Below, in pieces: positions 52,186 to 63,815 of a stretch of 64,000 nucleotides of DNA. The stretch's first letter is position 1. Every line of letters starts with the position of its first letter. Position numbers and translations under genes: made by a program. The stretch spans positions 1,302,001 to 1,366,000 of the forward strand of contig NZ_CP011994.1 in assembly GCF_001632845.1 (NCBI RefSeq). Reading direction: 5' to 3'. A model generated the notes under the pieces. That model worked only from the letters and a program-made list of their open reading frames with translations. It did no database searches and was not told where the DNA came from. This stretch comes from Ectothiorhodospira sp. BSL-9. GTDB taxonomy: Bacteria; Pseudomonadota; Gammaproteobacteria; Ectothiorhodospirales; Ectothiorhodospiraceae.

Positions 52186-52677
52186 CTAACCCACCGCCAG
52201 ACACCAACGCCGACGGATGCCGCGCAGGGTAACGAACACCAGGGGCCAGAGCAGCACGCTGCTGGCCAGGGGAGCCCAGTACAGCCAGGTGCCGGGGGCC
52301 AGGCCGGTGATGCCGTACACCCAGAGCACCAGCATGAGATGCAGGGCCAGCAGGGCGCCCACGGTGACCGCCTGCTGCCAGATGGGGAAGAAGCGCACCC
52401 GCTGATGCAGGCGCAGACTGATCCAGGCGATCACGGCCAGGCCCAGGGCGTGTTGCCCCAGCAGGGCGCCCTGGGTGACATCCAGCAGCAGGCCCAGGAA
52501 CCAGGCCGTGCCCACCCCCACCTGCCGGGGCAGGGCCAGGGTCCAGTAGAGCACGGTCATGGCCAGCCACTCCGGGCGCCAGGGGGCCAGTTCCTCGGGT
52601 AGTGGCATCACCGTGAGGATCAGCGCCCCCACGAAGGTCAGCGGGATCACCAGCAGGCGCGCGCGCCACTCAGCCAT
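52186..52677 (-). CDS. mreD: rod-shape determining protein MreD
   Basis: 163 residues with five or so membrane helices and few charged residues, beginning MAEWRARLLVIPLTFVGALI. LEEL-type MreD features are visible in LPRQVGVGTAWFLGLLLDVTQGALLGQHALG. It is the inner-membrane partner of MreC/MreB in the elongasome. The start overlaps the mreC stop by 8 bases. It is last in the mreBCD order on the minus strand, convergent with the CDP-alcohol transferase gene 6 bases away. Confidence 0.9.
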   Translation of the reverse strand: MAEWRARLLVIPLTFVGALILTVMPLPEELAPWRPEWLAMTVLYWTLALPRQVGVGTAWFLGLLLDVTQGALLGQHALGLAVIAWISLRLHQRVRFFPIWQQAVTVGALLALHLMLVLWVYGITGLAPGTWLYWAPLASSVLLWPLVFVTLRGIRRRWCLAVG

Positions 52678-53602
52678 GGATCACCTCGTCGGCGTCCGGG
52701 TCTTCGGTGTCATCCGGAGGTGGAGGTTCGGTGGGTTCGGGGGGCGCGAGCTCCAAGGGGGTGTCCGGCTCCTGGTCGGGTTGCGCGGGCCACAGCAGCA
52801 GGACTTCACGGGAGCGGTCCAGGCGTGCCAGCGGCCGGGCCTCCACCCGGGCGAAGGACTCACCGGGGGGGCGTTCCACCCGGGTGACCTGGGCCACCGG
52901 GTAATCGGCCGGGAAGCGCCCCCCCAGCCCCGAGGTACTGATGATGTCACCGCGGCGGATGTCTTCGCTGGGGGGAATGAAACGCAGGTCCAGGCGCTCC
53001 GGGTTCCCGGTGCCCACGGCCAGGGTGCGCAGCCCGGTGCGGTTCACCTGCACGGGCAGGGCGTGGCTGGGGTCGGAGATCAGCAGGGCCACGCTATTGA
53101 AGGCATGGACCTCCAGCACCTGGCCCACCACCCCGGCGGCATTGATCAGGGGTTGCCCGGGATAGACCTGATGGCGGCTGCCCTTGTCCAGCACCACCTG
53201 CTGGCGGAAGGGGTCCAGATCCACCGAGAGCAGTTGTGCGATGACCACCTGTTCCTGCAGGCGTTCGGCGGTGTCCAGCAACTCCCGCAGACGGACGTTT
53301 TCCGCCTCCAGGGCCTCGAAGCGCAGCATGCGTGAGCGCAGCAGCAGGTTTTCCTCCTGCAGGGCGCGATTGTGTGCCACCAGGGACTGGTGCGTGGAGA
53401 ATTGCTCACTGACCCAGGCGCTCAGGCGCACGGGCAGGTCAGCGGCATACTGGATGGGATACACAGCCGAGGACAGCCAGGAACGCACTTCCTGGAGATG
53501 ATGGTGCCGGTGATCCACAGTCATCAGCACCAGGGAAAGGATCGCCACCAGGGCCAGCCGGAATGCCGGCGAGGGCCCCAGGATGAAGAGCGGCTGTTTG
53601 AT
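52670..53602 (-). CDS. mreC: rod-shape determining protein MreC (putative ATC start)
   Basis: 310 residues if started at ATC 53602. The N-terminal membrane helix is FRLALVAILSLVLMTVDHR, followed by a coiled coil (LVAHNRALQEENLLLRSRML, LEAENVRLRELL), the beta-rich MreC core (VVLDKGSRHQVYPGQPLINA, GVVGQVLEVHAFNSVALLIS, ISTSGLGGRFPADYPVAQVT) and an acidic Pro-rich tail. No ATG, GTG or TTG precedes the conserved IKQPLFILGPSPAF N-terminus. ATC 53602 has GGAGG seven bases before it. Starting at GTG 53548 would remove part of the anchor. The protein scaffolds wall synthesis in the periplasm. Confidence 0.85.
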   Translation of the reverse strand: MKQPLFILGPSPAFRLALVAILSLVLMTVDHRHHHLQEVRSWLSSAVYPIQYAADLPVRLSAWVSEQFSTHQSLVAHNRALQEENLLLRSRMLRFEALEAENVRLRELLDTAERLQEQVVIAQLLSVDLDPFRQQVVLDKGSRHQVYPGQPLINAAGVVGQVLEVHAFNSVALLISDPSHALPVQVNRTGLRTLAVGTGNPERLDLRFIPPSEDIRRGDIISTSGLGGRFPADYPVAQVTRVERPPGESFARVEARPLARLDRSREVLLLWPAQPDQEPDTPLELAPPEPTEPPPPDDTEDPDADEVIHG

Positions 53603-53625
53603 GGTGGGCCCTCCCGTGCGGTGTG

Positions 53626-54744
<1,119 letters not shown>

Positions 54745-54796
54745 CTATGCTACTTTACGCCGCTTACCCCAAGTATTCGTGATCCCGGAGCATGTC

Positions 54797-55084
54797 ATGT
54801 CGCTGTCACTCGATGAGGTGCGCAAGATCGCCCATCTGGCCCGGCTCAGTGTCCAGGAAGAGGATCTGCAGGGTTACGCCCGCAATCTCTCCGACATTCT
54901 GGACCTGGTGCAACAGATGGAGGGGGTCGATACCCAGGGCGTGACGCCCATGGCCCATCCACTGGATGCCTCCCAGCGTCTGCGTGCCGACGAGCCCACC
55001 GAGACCGATCAGCGGGATCACTTTCAGGGCAACGCCCCGGCCGTGGAATCCGGCCTCTATCTGGTGCCCAAGGTGATCGAGTAG
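54797..55084 (+). CDS. gatC: aspartyl/glutamyl-tRNA amidotransferase subunit C
   Basis: 95 residues: SLDEVRKIAHLARLSVQEED, ILDLVQQMEGVDTQGVTPMA, and the conserved end VESGLYLVPKVIE. GatC wraps around GatA and stabilises the GatCAB complex, which converts Glu-tRNA(Gln) or Asp-tRNA(Asn) to the amidated forms. It leads a gatC-gatA-gatB operon. CCCGGAG before the ATG serves as ribosome-binding site. Confidence 0.95.
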   Translation: MSLSLDEVRKIAHLARLSVQEEDLQGYARNLSDILDLVQQMEGVDTQGVTPMAHPLDASQRLRADEPTETDQRDHFQGNAPAVESGLYLVPKVIE

Positions 55085-55161
55085 GCCCCTCCGTGGCGGT
55101 GGCCACGCCTTCCCAGCCGTCCCCGCGAGCCCCTTGACCGTCTTCAACCACGGAACGATCC

Positions 55162-56616
55162 ATGCACGAGAAGTCCATTGCCGAACTCGCCACCGCCCTC
55201 AAGGAAGGTGAGGTCTCCAGTGTCGAGCTGACGGCTCACTACCTGCGCCGCATCGAGACCCTGGACGACGCCCTCAACGCCTATGTCACCGTGACCGGGG
55301 AGCAGGCCATGGAGGCGGCGAAGGCCGCCGACGAGGCCCGTGCCCAGGGGGATGCCGGCCCCCTCACCGGGGTGCCCATTGCCCACAAGGACATCTTCTG
55401 TACCGAGGGCACACGCACCTCCTGTGGATCGAAGATGCTGGATAACTTCATCGCTCCCTATGACGCCACGGTGGTGGCACGCTTCAAGGCGGCGGGCTGC
55501 CCCATCCTGGGCAAGACCAACATGGACGAGTTCGCCATGGGGTCGTCCAACGAGACCAGCTACTACGGCCCGGTGAAGAACCCCTGGGATACCGAGCGCG
55601 TGCCTGGCGGCTCGTCCGGCGGCTCCGCCGCGGTGGTGGCCGGGCGTCTGGCGCCGGGTGCCACGGGCACCGATACCGGCGGATCCATTCGCCAGCCGGC
55701 AGCTTTGAACGGTGTCACCGGCATCAAGCCCACCTACGGTCGCGTGTCCCGCTGGGGCATGATCGCCTTCGCTTCCAGCCTGGACCAGGGCGGCCCCATG
55801 GCCCGCACCGCCGAGGATTGCGCGCTGATGCTCAATGTGATGGCCGGCTTCGACCAGCGGGATTCCACCAGCATCCAGCGCCCCGATGAGGATTTCACCA
55901 AGCGCCTGAACAGCCCGGTGAAGGGTCTGCGCATCGGCCTGCCCAAACAGTTCTTCGGGGAAGGCATGGATGCGGGTGTGGCCCGGGTGGTGGATGAAGC
56001 CATCGCCCACTACAAGGGCCTGGGAGCGGAGTTCGTGGAGGTGGACCTGCCCCACTCGGACCTGTCGGTGGCCGCCTATTATGTGGTGGCCCCGGCCGAA
56101 TGTTCCTCCAACCTGGCCCGCTTCGACGGCGTGCGCTACGGCTATCGCTGCGAGGACCCGAAGGATCTCCTGGATCTTTACATGCGCTCCCGTGGCGAGG
56201 GCTTCGGCCCCGAGGTGAAGCGACGCATCATGGTGGGCACCTACGCCCTCTCGGCAGGGTATTTCGATGCCTACTACCTCAAGGCGCAGAAGATCCGCCG
56301 GCTGATCGCCGAGGATTTCGCCACTGCCTTCAAGGACGTGGACGTGATCCTGGGGCCCACCGCCCCGAGCACGGCCTTCCGACTGGGCGAGAAGACGGAC
56401 GATCCGGTCACCATGTATCTGTCGGACATCTACACCATCGCCGTGAACCTGGCCGGCCTGCCGGCCATGTCGTTGCCCGCCGGTTTCAGCGATGGACTGC
56501 CCGTGGGCCTGCAGCTCATCGGCAATTACTTCGAGGAAGCCCGTCTGCTCGGGGTTGCTCACCAGTACCAGTTGGGCACGGAATGGTGTCGGATGGCCCC
56601 GGGCGGCTTCGAGTAA
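55162..56616 (+). CDS. gatA: aspartyl/glutamyl-tRNA amidotransferase subunit A
   Basis: 484 residues of an amidase-signature enzyme. The Ser-cisSer-Lys triad is present: Lys in [20 protein letters not shown], cis-Ser in [14 protein letters not shown] and nucleophile Ser in [15 protein letters not shown]. It releases ammonia from glutamine for the GatB site. It lies 77 bases after gatC and 54 before gatB. Full length and undamaged. Confidence 0.97.
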   Translation: MHEKSIAELATALKEGEVSSVELTAHYLRRIETLDDALNAYVTVTGEQAMEAAKAADEARAQGDAGPLTGVPIAHKDIFCTEGTRTSCGSKMLDNFIAPYDATVVARFKAAGCPILGKTNMDEFAMGSSNETSYYGPVKNPWDTERVPGGSSGGSAAVVAGRLAPGATGTDTGGSIRQPAALNGVTGIKPTYGRVSRWGMIAFASSLDQGGPMARTAEDCALMLNVMAGFDQRDSTSIQRPDEDFTKRLNSPVKGLRIGLPKQFFGEGMDAGVARVVDEAIAHYKGLGAEFVEVDLPHSDLSVAAYYVVAPAECSSNLARFDGVRYGYRCEDPKDLLDLYMRSRGEGFGPEVKRRIMVGTYALSAGYFDAYYLKAQKIRRLIAEDFATAFKDVDVILGPTAPSTAFRLGEKTDDPVTMYLSDIYTIAVNLAGLPAMSLPAGFSDGLPVGLQLIGNYFEEARLLGVAHQYQLGTEWCRMAPGGFE

Positions 56617-56670
56617 GCCGCGGTCGCCGCCAATCATTCCCCGTCTTACGTCAAACATCAGGATCACTGT

Positions 56671-58104
<1,434 letters not shown>

Positions 58105-58114
58105 GGATATGGAG

Positions 58115-58140
58115 CCCCTCTCCCGCTGGCTGGAGAGGGG
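58115..58140. terminator. hairpin between convergent gatB and moeB
   Basis: CCCCTCTCC (58115-58123) and GGAGAGGGG (58132-58140) form a perfect 9-bp stem with an 8-base loop. It lies directly after gatB and abuts the moeB stop. It is the same repeat type as at 36514-36552. A long T-run is lacking, so termination efficiency is uncertain. Confidence 0.6.
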
Positions 58141-58881
58141 TCAAGCTCCACACACCGGGCACCCCGGGTCCTTCCGCACCCGGATGCTGCGCCACTCCAT
58201 GCCCATGGCATCCAGCAGCAACAAGCGCCCCGTCAGCGTCGGCAACCCCACCAGCCACTTCAGGGCCTCGGTGGCCTGCAGCGTACCCATGACGCCGGGC
58301 AGGCTGGCCAGTACCCCATTCTCGGAACAGGTCTCTCCCGTCTCCTCGCCCTCACCGTACAGGCACTGATAACAGGGGCTGTCGGGATTGCCAGGCTCGA
58401 ACACCGTGATCTGGCCCTCCATGCGAATCACCGCTGCCGAGATCAGCGGCGTGCCCGTGGCCACGCTGGCCCGGTTGACGGTGAAGCGCGTGGCGAAGTT
58501 GTCCGTGCAGTCCATGACCAGGTCGGCCCTGCCCATGGCATCCTCCAGCGCCGGGCCCTCCAGGGCCTGCTCGATACAGTCGATCCGCACCGTGGGATTG
58601 ATGCCCTTCAGGGTCTGGCGGGCCGAGTGCACCTTGGGTTGGCCGATGCGGTCGGTGGTGTGGATGATCTGGCGCTGCAGGTTGGACAGGTCCACCGTAT
58701 CGAAATCCACCAGGGTGAGATGACCCACACCGGCGGCAGCCAGATACATGGCTACCGGACTGCCCAGCCCCCCCACACCAATGACCAGAACGTGAGCGGC
58801 AGCCAGGCGCTCCTGTCCCTCGATGCTCACCTGAGGCAGGAGGATCTGGCGGCTGTAGCGCAACAGGGCCTGGTCATCCAT
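58141..58881 (-). CDS. moeB: MoeB/ThiF-type adenylyltransferase
   Basis: 246 residues. ATP-binding VLVIGVGGLGSPVAMYLAAAGVG, then LVDFDTVDLSNLQRQIIHTT. Zinc cysteines pair SPCYQCLYG with GCPVCGA at the C-terminus. The catalytic Cys is in GETCSENGVLASLPGVMG. MoeB adenylates the C-terminal glycine of MoaD for molybdopterin synthesis; ThiF does the same for ThiS and is hard to separate by sequence. It lacks the rhodanese domain of MoeZ-type proteins. It lies 5 bases downstream of lipA, so probably an operon. Confidence 0.88.
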   Translation of the reverse strand: MDDQALLRYSRQILLPQVSIEGQERLAAAHVLVIGVGGLGSPVAMYLAAAGVGHLTLVDFDTVDLSNLQRQIIHTTDRIGQPKVHSARQTLKGINPTVRIDCIEQALEGPALEDAMGRADLVMDCTDNFATRFTVNRASVATGTPLISAAVIRMEGQITVFEPGNPDSPCYQCLYGEGEETGETCSENGVLASLPGVMGTLQATEALKWLVGLPTLTGRLLLLDAMGMEWRSIRVRKDPGCPVCGA

Positions 58882-58886
58882 GGCGC

Positions 58887-59852
58887 TCAGTCCTGCTTCT
58901 GGGCATAGGCGGCCGCCTGCTGGTCGGCGTGGTAGGAGGAGCGCACCATGGGGCCGCTGGCCACCTGGCGAAAGCCCAGGTCATAGGCCACCTGGGCCAG
59001 GTGATCGAATTCCTCGGGGGTGACGAACCGGCTCACCGGCAGATGATGCCGTGAGGGCTGCAGGTACTGCCCCAGGGTGAGCATCTCGCAATCGTGGTCC
59101 CGAAGGTCCTTGAGGGTGGCCTCCACCTCATCCATCTCCTCCCCCAGCCCCAGCATCAGGCCCGACTTGGTGGGGATGTGGGGATGGCGTGCCTTGAAGG
59201 CCCGCAGCAGTTCCAGCGACCAGGCGTAGTCAGCCCCGGGACGGGCCTGGCGATACAGCCGGGGCACCGTTTCCATATTATGATTGAATACGTCCGGCAG
59301 GCCCTTCTCCAGGGTGTCCAGGGCCAGGTCCATGCGGCCACGAAAATCCGGAACCAGTACCTCGATGCGGATATCCGGGCTCAATGCGCGGGTGCGCACC
59401 GTGCACTCCACGAAGTGGCCGGCACCGCCATCGCGCAGGTCGTCCCGATCCACCGAAGTGATCACCACATAGCGCAGGCCCATGGCCTGAACCGTGCGCG
59501 CCAGGTTTTCCGGCTCCTCGGGATCCAGCGGGTTGGGCCGGCCGTGGGCCACATCGCAGAAGGGGCAGCGGCGGGTGCAGATGTCGCCCATGATGATGAA
59601 AGTGGCCGTGCCATGCCCGAAGCATTCACCCAGGTTGGGGCAGGCGGCCTCCTCGCATACGGTGTGCAGATGGCTGTCGCGCAGCACCCGCTTGAGGCGC
59701 TGCACCTCCGGGCTGCCCTGGGCCCGGGCACGGATCCACGCGGGTTTGCGCGGCGGACGCTCGGTGGGGGTGATCTTCACGGGGATGCGGGCCACCTTGT
59801 CAGCGGCGCGCAGTTTCTCGCCCCGAACGGGGCGCTTGGTGGTGTCGTTCAT
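58887..59852 (-). CDS. lipA: lipoyl synthase
   Basis: 321 residues from ATG 59852. The auxiliary cluster motif is [12 protein letters not shown] and the radical-SAM motif is CTRRCPFC. Further LipA features: [57 protein letters not shown] and a C-terminal [14 protein letters not shown] with the RSSYHA Ser ligand. It inserts two sulfur atoms into octanoyl groups bound to lipoyl domains. An upstream in-frame ATG at 59906 would add 18 unconserved residues and has a poorly spaced ribosome-binding site. Confidence 0.96.
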   Translation of the reverse strand: MNDTTKRPVRGEKLRAADKVARIPVKITPTERPPRKPAWIRARAQGSPEVQRLKRVLRDSHLHTVCEEAACPNLGECFGHGTATFIIMGDICTRRCPFCDVAHGRPNPLDPEEPENLARTVQAMGLRYVVITSVDRDDLRDGGAGHFVECTVRTRALSPDIRIEVLVPDFRGRMDLALDTLEKGLPDVFNHNMETVPRLYRQARPGADYAWSLELLRAFKARHPHIPTKSGLMLGLGEEMDEVEATLKDLRDHDCEMLTLGQYLQPSRHHLPVSRFVTPEEFDHLAQVAYDLGFRQVASGPMVRSSYHADQQAAAYAQKQD

Positions 59853-59966
59853 GGGGGAATCCTGTGCAGTGCCCGGGCCTTGTGGGGCTTGCGGCCGGGG
59901 TTTCATGCCTCATTCTAACAGCCCGGGCGCAAGGCGCGGACATGCCCCCGGATCAGGTGGGGGGAT

Positions 59967-61211
59967 TCAGGCCGGGGACGGGCCCTTGAGCATGTCCATC
60001 ACCTGACGGATCTCCTGTTCTGCCTCCTCGAACAGATCCAGCTTCATTTCGTCGTTGGGGGGCTCCAGGCCCAGCTTCCCGTAGGCAGGCACCTGGTCAT
60101 AACGGGGAACATTGGCCACGGGCTGCCCCTTGCGGGTGTGGGTGAGCGCATAGAGATGCGCCACGAGCACCACATCGCAATAATCCGGTGGCGCACTGCC
60201 ATTGCGCTCGAATTGATTCACCTCCCTCACCACGGTGCTCATATCCGGGCCCAGGCCCCAGTCGTTGATCACCAGTTCCCCCACCAGCGGGTGCAGGCGT
60301 TTGAGAATCGCGTCGATCTCATGATCCTCCATGGTGGGGTGATTCTGGCCCAGGTAGTCCAGTAGCGGCACCATGCCCACCTGGTGCAGCAGGCCGGCCA
60401 GCAGGGCATGCTCCGGGTCAAAGCGGGTGCCGTGGCGTGCCAGTACAAAGCTCAGGGCCGACACCCTCACGCTGCGATCCCATAGTTCCAGCATGCGTCG
60501 CTGAAATCCCCGAACCGAGGTCTTGAAGACCTGCTTCATGGCGATACTGATGACCAGTTGACGGGTTGCGGCGTGCCCCAGGCGGGTGATGGCGTCGCGG
60601 ACGTTGGGCACCGGGGCCGCGCCCCCATACAGCGCGCTATTGGCCGCCTTGATAAGCCCCCCGGTCACGGCCATATCCATTTGCACGATGCGGGACAGGC
60701 GGGTGGAATCTATCCTGGGATCGTTGATGGCCGACTGGATCTTGGTGGCCACCTCCGGTAGCGCCGGCAGGGTCAGCTGGCCTGTGACAATGCGCTGATA
60801 GAGGCTGGAGAAAACCTCGCTCTCCACATCGGTGAGGGTGGTTTCCTCGATCTCGTAGCCGGCCTCGCTCTGCTGCTGGCTCAGGGTGTCGAACAGGTTG
60901 CGATCCACCCGCAGTACCTGGCATTGAGAGAGGGCGACGGCATATTCCTGGAGGCGGCTGGCGCCAAAGATGGGTTGCTGGGCCCGGCGACTGAAGGCCT
61001 CCATGACCAGCGGCTGCCCATCGGAGAAGAGGCTCATCTTGCCTTCCAGCAGGTAGAGCATCCAGCGGGCCTGGTCCCCGGCCTGTATCTTGGTGCCGGC
61101 CTTCATGGGCAGTTTCTGGGTCTTTCTGGCCAGTTGTTCCAGGGCGGCTGGCTCCAGCTCGTTCAGATAGGCCAGCTTTTCGAGTGTGGCGGTATCGACC
61201 GGATCAACCAT
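59967..61211 (-). CDS. HDOD-domain regulator with cyclic-nucleotide-binding-like N-terminus (copy 2)
   Basis: 414 residues. Residues about 25-110 resemble a degenerate cyclic-nucleotide-binding sensor domain (GTKIQAGDQARWMLYLLEGK). About 135-345 form an HDOD domain (LPALPEVATKIQSAINDPRI, IVQMDMAVTGGLIKAANSAL, DAITRLGHAATRQLVISIAM). The HD dyad itself is lacking, as in HDOD proteins. It overlaps the preceding paralogue by 8 bases and shares its length and layout, so the pair arose by tandem duplication. Such proteins act in signalling and motility control. The exact role is unknown. Confidence 0.85.
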   Translation of the reverse strand: MVDPVDTATLEKLAYLNELEPAALEQLARKTQKLPMKAGTKIQAGDQARWMLYLLEGKMSLFSDGQPLVMEAFSRRAQQPIFGASRLQEYAVALSQCQVLRVDRNLFDTLSQQQSEAGYEIEETTLTDVESEVFSSLYQRIVTGQLTLPALPEVATKIQSAINDPRIDSTRLSRIVQMDMAVTGGLIKAANSALYGGAAPVPNVRDAITRLGHAATRQLVISIAMKQVFKTSVRGFQRRMLELWDRSVRVSALSFVLARHGTRFDPEHALLAGLLHQVGMVPLLDYLGQNHPTMEDHEIDAILKRLHPLVGELVINDWGLGPDMSTVVREVNQFERNGSAPPDYCDVVLVAHLYALTHTRKGQPVANVPRYDQVPAYGKLGLEPPNDEMKLDLFEEAEQEIRQVMDMLKGPSPA

Positions 61212-62427
61212 GGAGCACCTGCCGGATCATCTGCAACTCTCCCTCGGCCTCCTTGAGCACCTCCAGGTTCAGGTCCTCGTCCAGGGGGCCGAGTTCCAGT
61301 TTGGCGAAGGCGGGCACCTCATCGGTGCGTGGCAGGGCCTGGCCCTTGGGGGTATCACGCAGCGCGAGCAGCTGGGAGACGATCACCAGGTCGCAATAGT
61401 CGGCCTTGGGCCCTTCATCCCGCATCCACTGATCGGCCTGCTCCACCACGGCAATGAGTTCGTCATCCATGCCCCAGTAATTCATCACCAGCACGCCCGC
61501 CAGGGCATTGAGCTTGTTGACGGCCTCTTCCATGGCCTCGGGGCTCAGTTCCAGGCGATTCTTGCCGATGAAGTTCAGGATGGGAACGGCGCCAATGCGA
61601 TGCATCAGCCCGGCCAGCAGGGCCCGGTCCGGATCGAAGCCCCGCAGGTGCCTGGCCAGTACATAGGCAATGGCCGAGACGTTCACACTGTGTTCCCACA
61701 CCTGGTGAATGCGCTCCCGGACCAGACTGGAGTCGCTCTGGAAGGTCTGGCGCATGGCCAGGTTGAAGGCCAGGGTCTTGGTGGTATTGAAGCCCAGCCG
61801 GACCACGGCGTCCCGGATATTGCTGATCTGCTTGGCTGTGCGATACAGGGGGCTGTTGGTGGCATGGAGCAGGGCGCCTGCCACGGCCGGATCCATCTGC
61901 ACCACCTGAGTGATCTCGTTCACGCCCACACTGGGGTCGTCGGCCATCTTCTGGATGCGCATGGCCACTTCAGGCATGGGGGGCAATTCCAGCTTCTTCT
62001 GGGCGGTGGCCAGATAGAGCTGTTGCAGGATGGCCCCTTCCTCCGCCGTGGCCTCGGTATCCACCACCTCGAAGCCGGAGGTGCGTTCCTGGTTGAGCAG
62101 GTCGGAGAACGCCTGCTTGTTCACCTTGAGCAGGGTGGAGGGCGTCTCGGCCAGGGCAAACTCCCCCTGCACGCGGTCGCTGAACAGGGGCAGACGTGCG
62201 CGATCCGCCCCCCCTTCCACCCGGGTGGGGTTGCCCCGGCAGACCAGGGAGATCAGGCCATCCAGCAGGTAGATGGCATTCTCCCGCTCATCGCTGGCAT
62301 GCAGCTTGCGGCCCGCCGGTAGCCTGGCGGTCTCCACCTGCCCCAGCAGGCGCCTGAGCCCCTCTTCGGATAACTCCTTGATGGGCGTCAGTGCGCTCAG
62401 GTCCTTGACGTCAACGGCGGCGGGCAT
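61204..62427 (-). CDS. HDOD-domain regulator with cyclic-nucleotide-binding-like N-terminus (copy 1)
   Basis: 407 residues, the first gene of a tandem pair. The N-terminal sensor-like region is GRKLHASDERENAIYLLDGL. The HDOD domain (about 140-350) has LPPMPEVAMRIQKMADDPSV, VVQMDPAVAGALLHATNSPL and DAVVRLGFNTTKTLAFNLAM. A Leu/Glu-rich C-terminal helix follows. Overall similarity to the downstream copy is visible along the whole length, though many positions differ. The sensor parts differ most, which suggests different inputs or a heteromeric pair. No DNA-binding or cyclase domain is present. Confidence 0.85.
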   Translation of the reverse strand: MPAAVDVKDLSALTPIKELSEEGLRRLLGQVETARLPAGRKLHASDERENAIYLLDGLISLVCRGNPTRVEGGADRARLPLFSDRVQGEFALAETPSTLLKVNKQAFSDLLNQERTSGFEVVDTEATAEEGAILQQLYLATAQKKLELPPMPEVAMRIQKMADDPSVGVNEITQVVQMDPAVAGALLHATNSPLYRTAKQISNIRDAVVRLGFNTTKTLAFNLAMRQTFQSDSSLVRERIHQVWEHSVNVSAIAYVLARHLRGFDPDRALLAGLMHRIGAVPILNFIGKNRLELSPEAMEEAVNKLNALAGVLVMNYWGMDDELIAVVEQADQWMRDEGPKADYCDLVIVSQLLALRDTPKGQALPRTDEVPAFAKLELGPLDEDLNLEVLKEAEGELQMIRQVLHG

Positions 62428-62499
62428 GGTGGGAGATCCTGGTCTTCTTCATGGGCATGGGTCTGTCATGCGAGGCGCCCCAAGGGGCGGGCAGAGCAT

Positions 62500-63774
62500 T
62501 CAGCCAGCCGCCGCCAGGGCCTGATCCAGATCCTCAAGGATATCATCCACGTGCTCCAGTCCAATGGACAGGCGCACCATGTCCTCGGCCACACCGGCCC
62601 GTTCCAGCTCCTCCGGGGACAACTGCCGATGCGTGGTGCTGGCCGGGTGGCAGGCGAGGGTCTTGGCATCGCCGATGTTCACCAGACGCACCGCCAGTTG
62701 CAGGGCATCGATGAACCGGGCACCGGCCTCGATGCCCCCCTTGATGCCGAACGACAGGATGCTGGCGGCGCGACCCTTCATGTATTTCTGGGCCAGGTGG
62801 TGATCCGGGTGATCCTCCAGGCCGGCGAAGCGCACCCAGTTCACCTTGGGGTGATCCTTGAGGAACTGGGCCACCTTCAGGGCGTTGTCGCAGTGACGGT
62901 CCATGCGCACCGGCAGGGTCTCGATGCCCTGCATGATCAGGAAGCTATTGAAGGGCGACAGGGCGGCGCCCATGTTGCGCAGCGGCACCACACGGGCACG
63001 ACCGATATAGGCGGCGGCGCCCAGGGCCTCGGTGTACACCACCCCATGATAGGACGGGTCGGGCTCGCACAGCCCCGGGAACTTCTCCTTGTGCTCTGCC
63101 CAGGGGAATTCACCCGAGTCGACGATGGCGCCGGCAATGGTGGTGCCATGGCCGCCCATGTATTTGGTCAGTGCATGCACCACGATATCGGCACCGAACT
63201 CGAAGGGACGGCACAGATAAGGGGTGGGCACGGTGTTGTCGGCGATCAGCGGCACACCATGCTCGTGGGCCAGGTTGGCCAGGGCCTCGATGTCCGCCAC
63301 ATTACCGGCGGGGTTGCCGATGGTCTCGCAGAATACCGCCCGGGTGTTGTCATCCATCAGGGCGCGCATGCCGTCGATGTCGCCAGGGGCAGCAAAGCGC
63401 ACCTCTATGCCATAACGGGGCAGGGTGTGGGCGAACAGGTTGTAGGTGCCGCCGTAGAGGGTGCTGGTGGTGACGATGTTGTGGCCCGCCTGGGCCAGGG
63501 TCATGATGGAATACGTCACCGCCGCCATGCCCGAGGCCAGACCCAGGGCACCCACGCCGCCTTCCAGCGCCGTGACGCGCTTTTCCAGCACATCCGTGGT
63601 GGGGTTCATGATGCGCGTGTAGATGTTGCCCTGCACCTTCAGGTCGAACAGGTCGGCGCCGTGCTGGGTGTCGTCAAAGGCGTAGGACGTGGTCTGGTAA
63701 ATCGGGGTTGCCACGGCCTTGGTGGTGGGGTCGGGGCTGAAGCCGGCGTGAACGGCGAGGGTCTCGAATTTCAT
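62500..63774 (-). CDS. metY: O-acylhomoserine sulfhydrylase (MetY-type, PLP-dependent)
   Basis: 424 residues of the Cys/Met metabolism PLP family. The N-terminus is MKFETLAVHAGFSPDPTTKA. The active-site lysine is in VVHALTKYMGGHGTT, with the substrate/PLP loop SYAFDDTQHGADLFDL and NIYTRIMNPTTDVLEKRVTALEGG. The long form with about 60 extra residues relative to MetB is typical of MetY/OAH sulfhydrylase. It makes homocysteine directly from an acylhomoserine and sulfide, so it complements the MetA-type gene at 32494. O-acetylserine use is also possible. Confidence 0.92.
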   Translation of the reverse strand: MKFETLAVHAGFSPDPTTKAVATPIYQTTSYAFDDTQHGADLFDLKVQGNIYTRIMNPTTDVLEKRVTALEGGVGALGLASGMAAVTYSIMTLAQAGHNIVTTSTLYGGTYNLFAHTLPRYGIEVRFAAPGDIDGMRALMDDNTRAVFCETIGNPAGNVADIEALANLAHEHGVPLIADNTVPTPYLCRPFEFGADIVVHALTKYMGGHGTTIAGAIVDSGEFPWAEHKEKFPGLCEPDPSYHGVVYTEALGAAAYIGRARVVPLRNMGAALSPFNSFLIMQGIETLPVRMDRHCDNALKVAQFLKDHPKVNWVRFAGLEDHPDHHLAQKYMKGRAASILSFGIKGGIEAGARFIDALQLAVRLVNIGDAKTLACHPASTTHRQLSPEELERAGVAEDMVRLSIGLEHVDDILEDLDQALAAAG

Positions 63775-63815
63775 CGTGTGATTCCGTGAAGGCTAGGAAG
63801 GCGGCACCGGCATGA

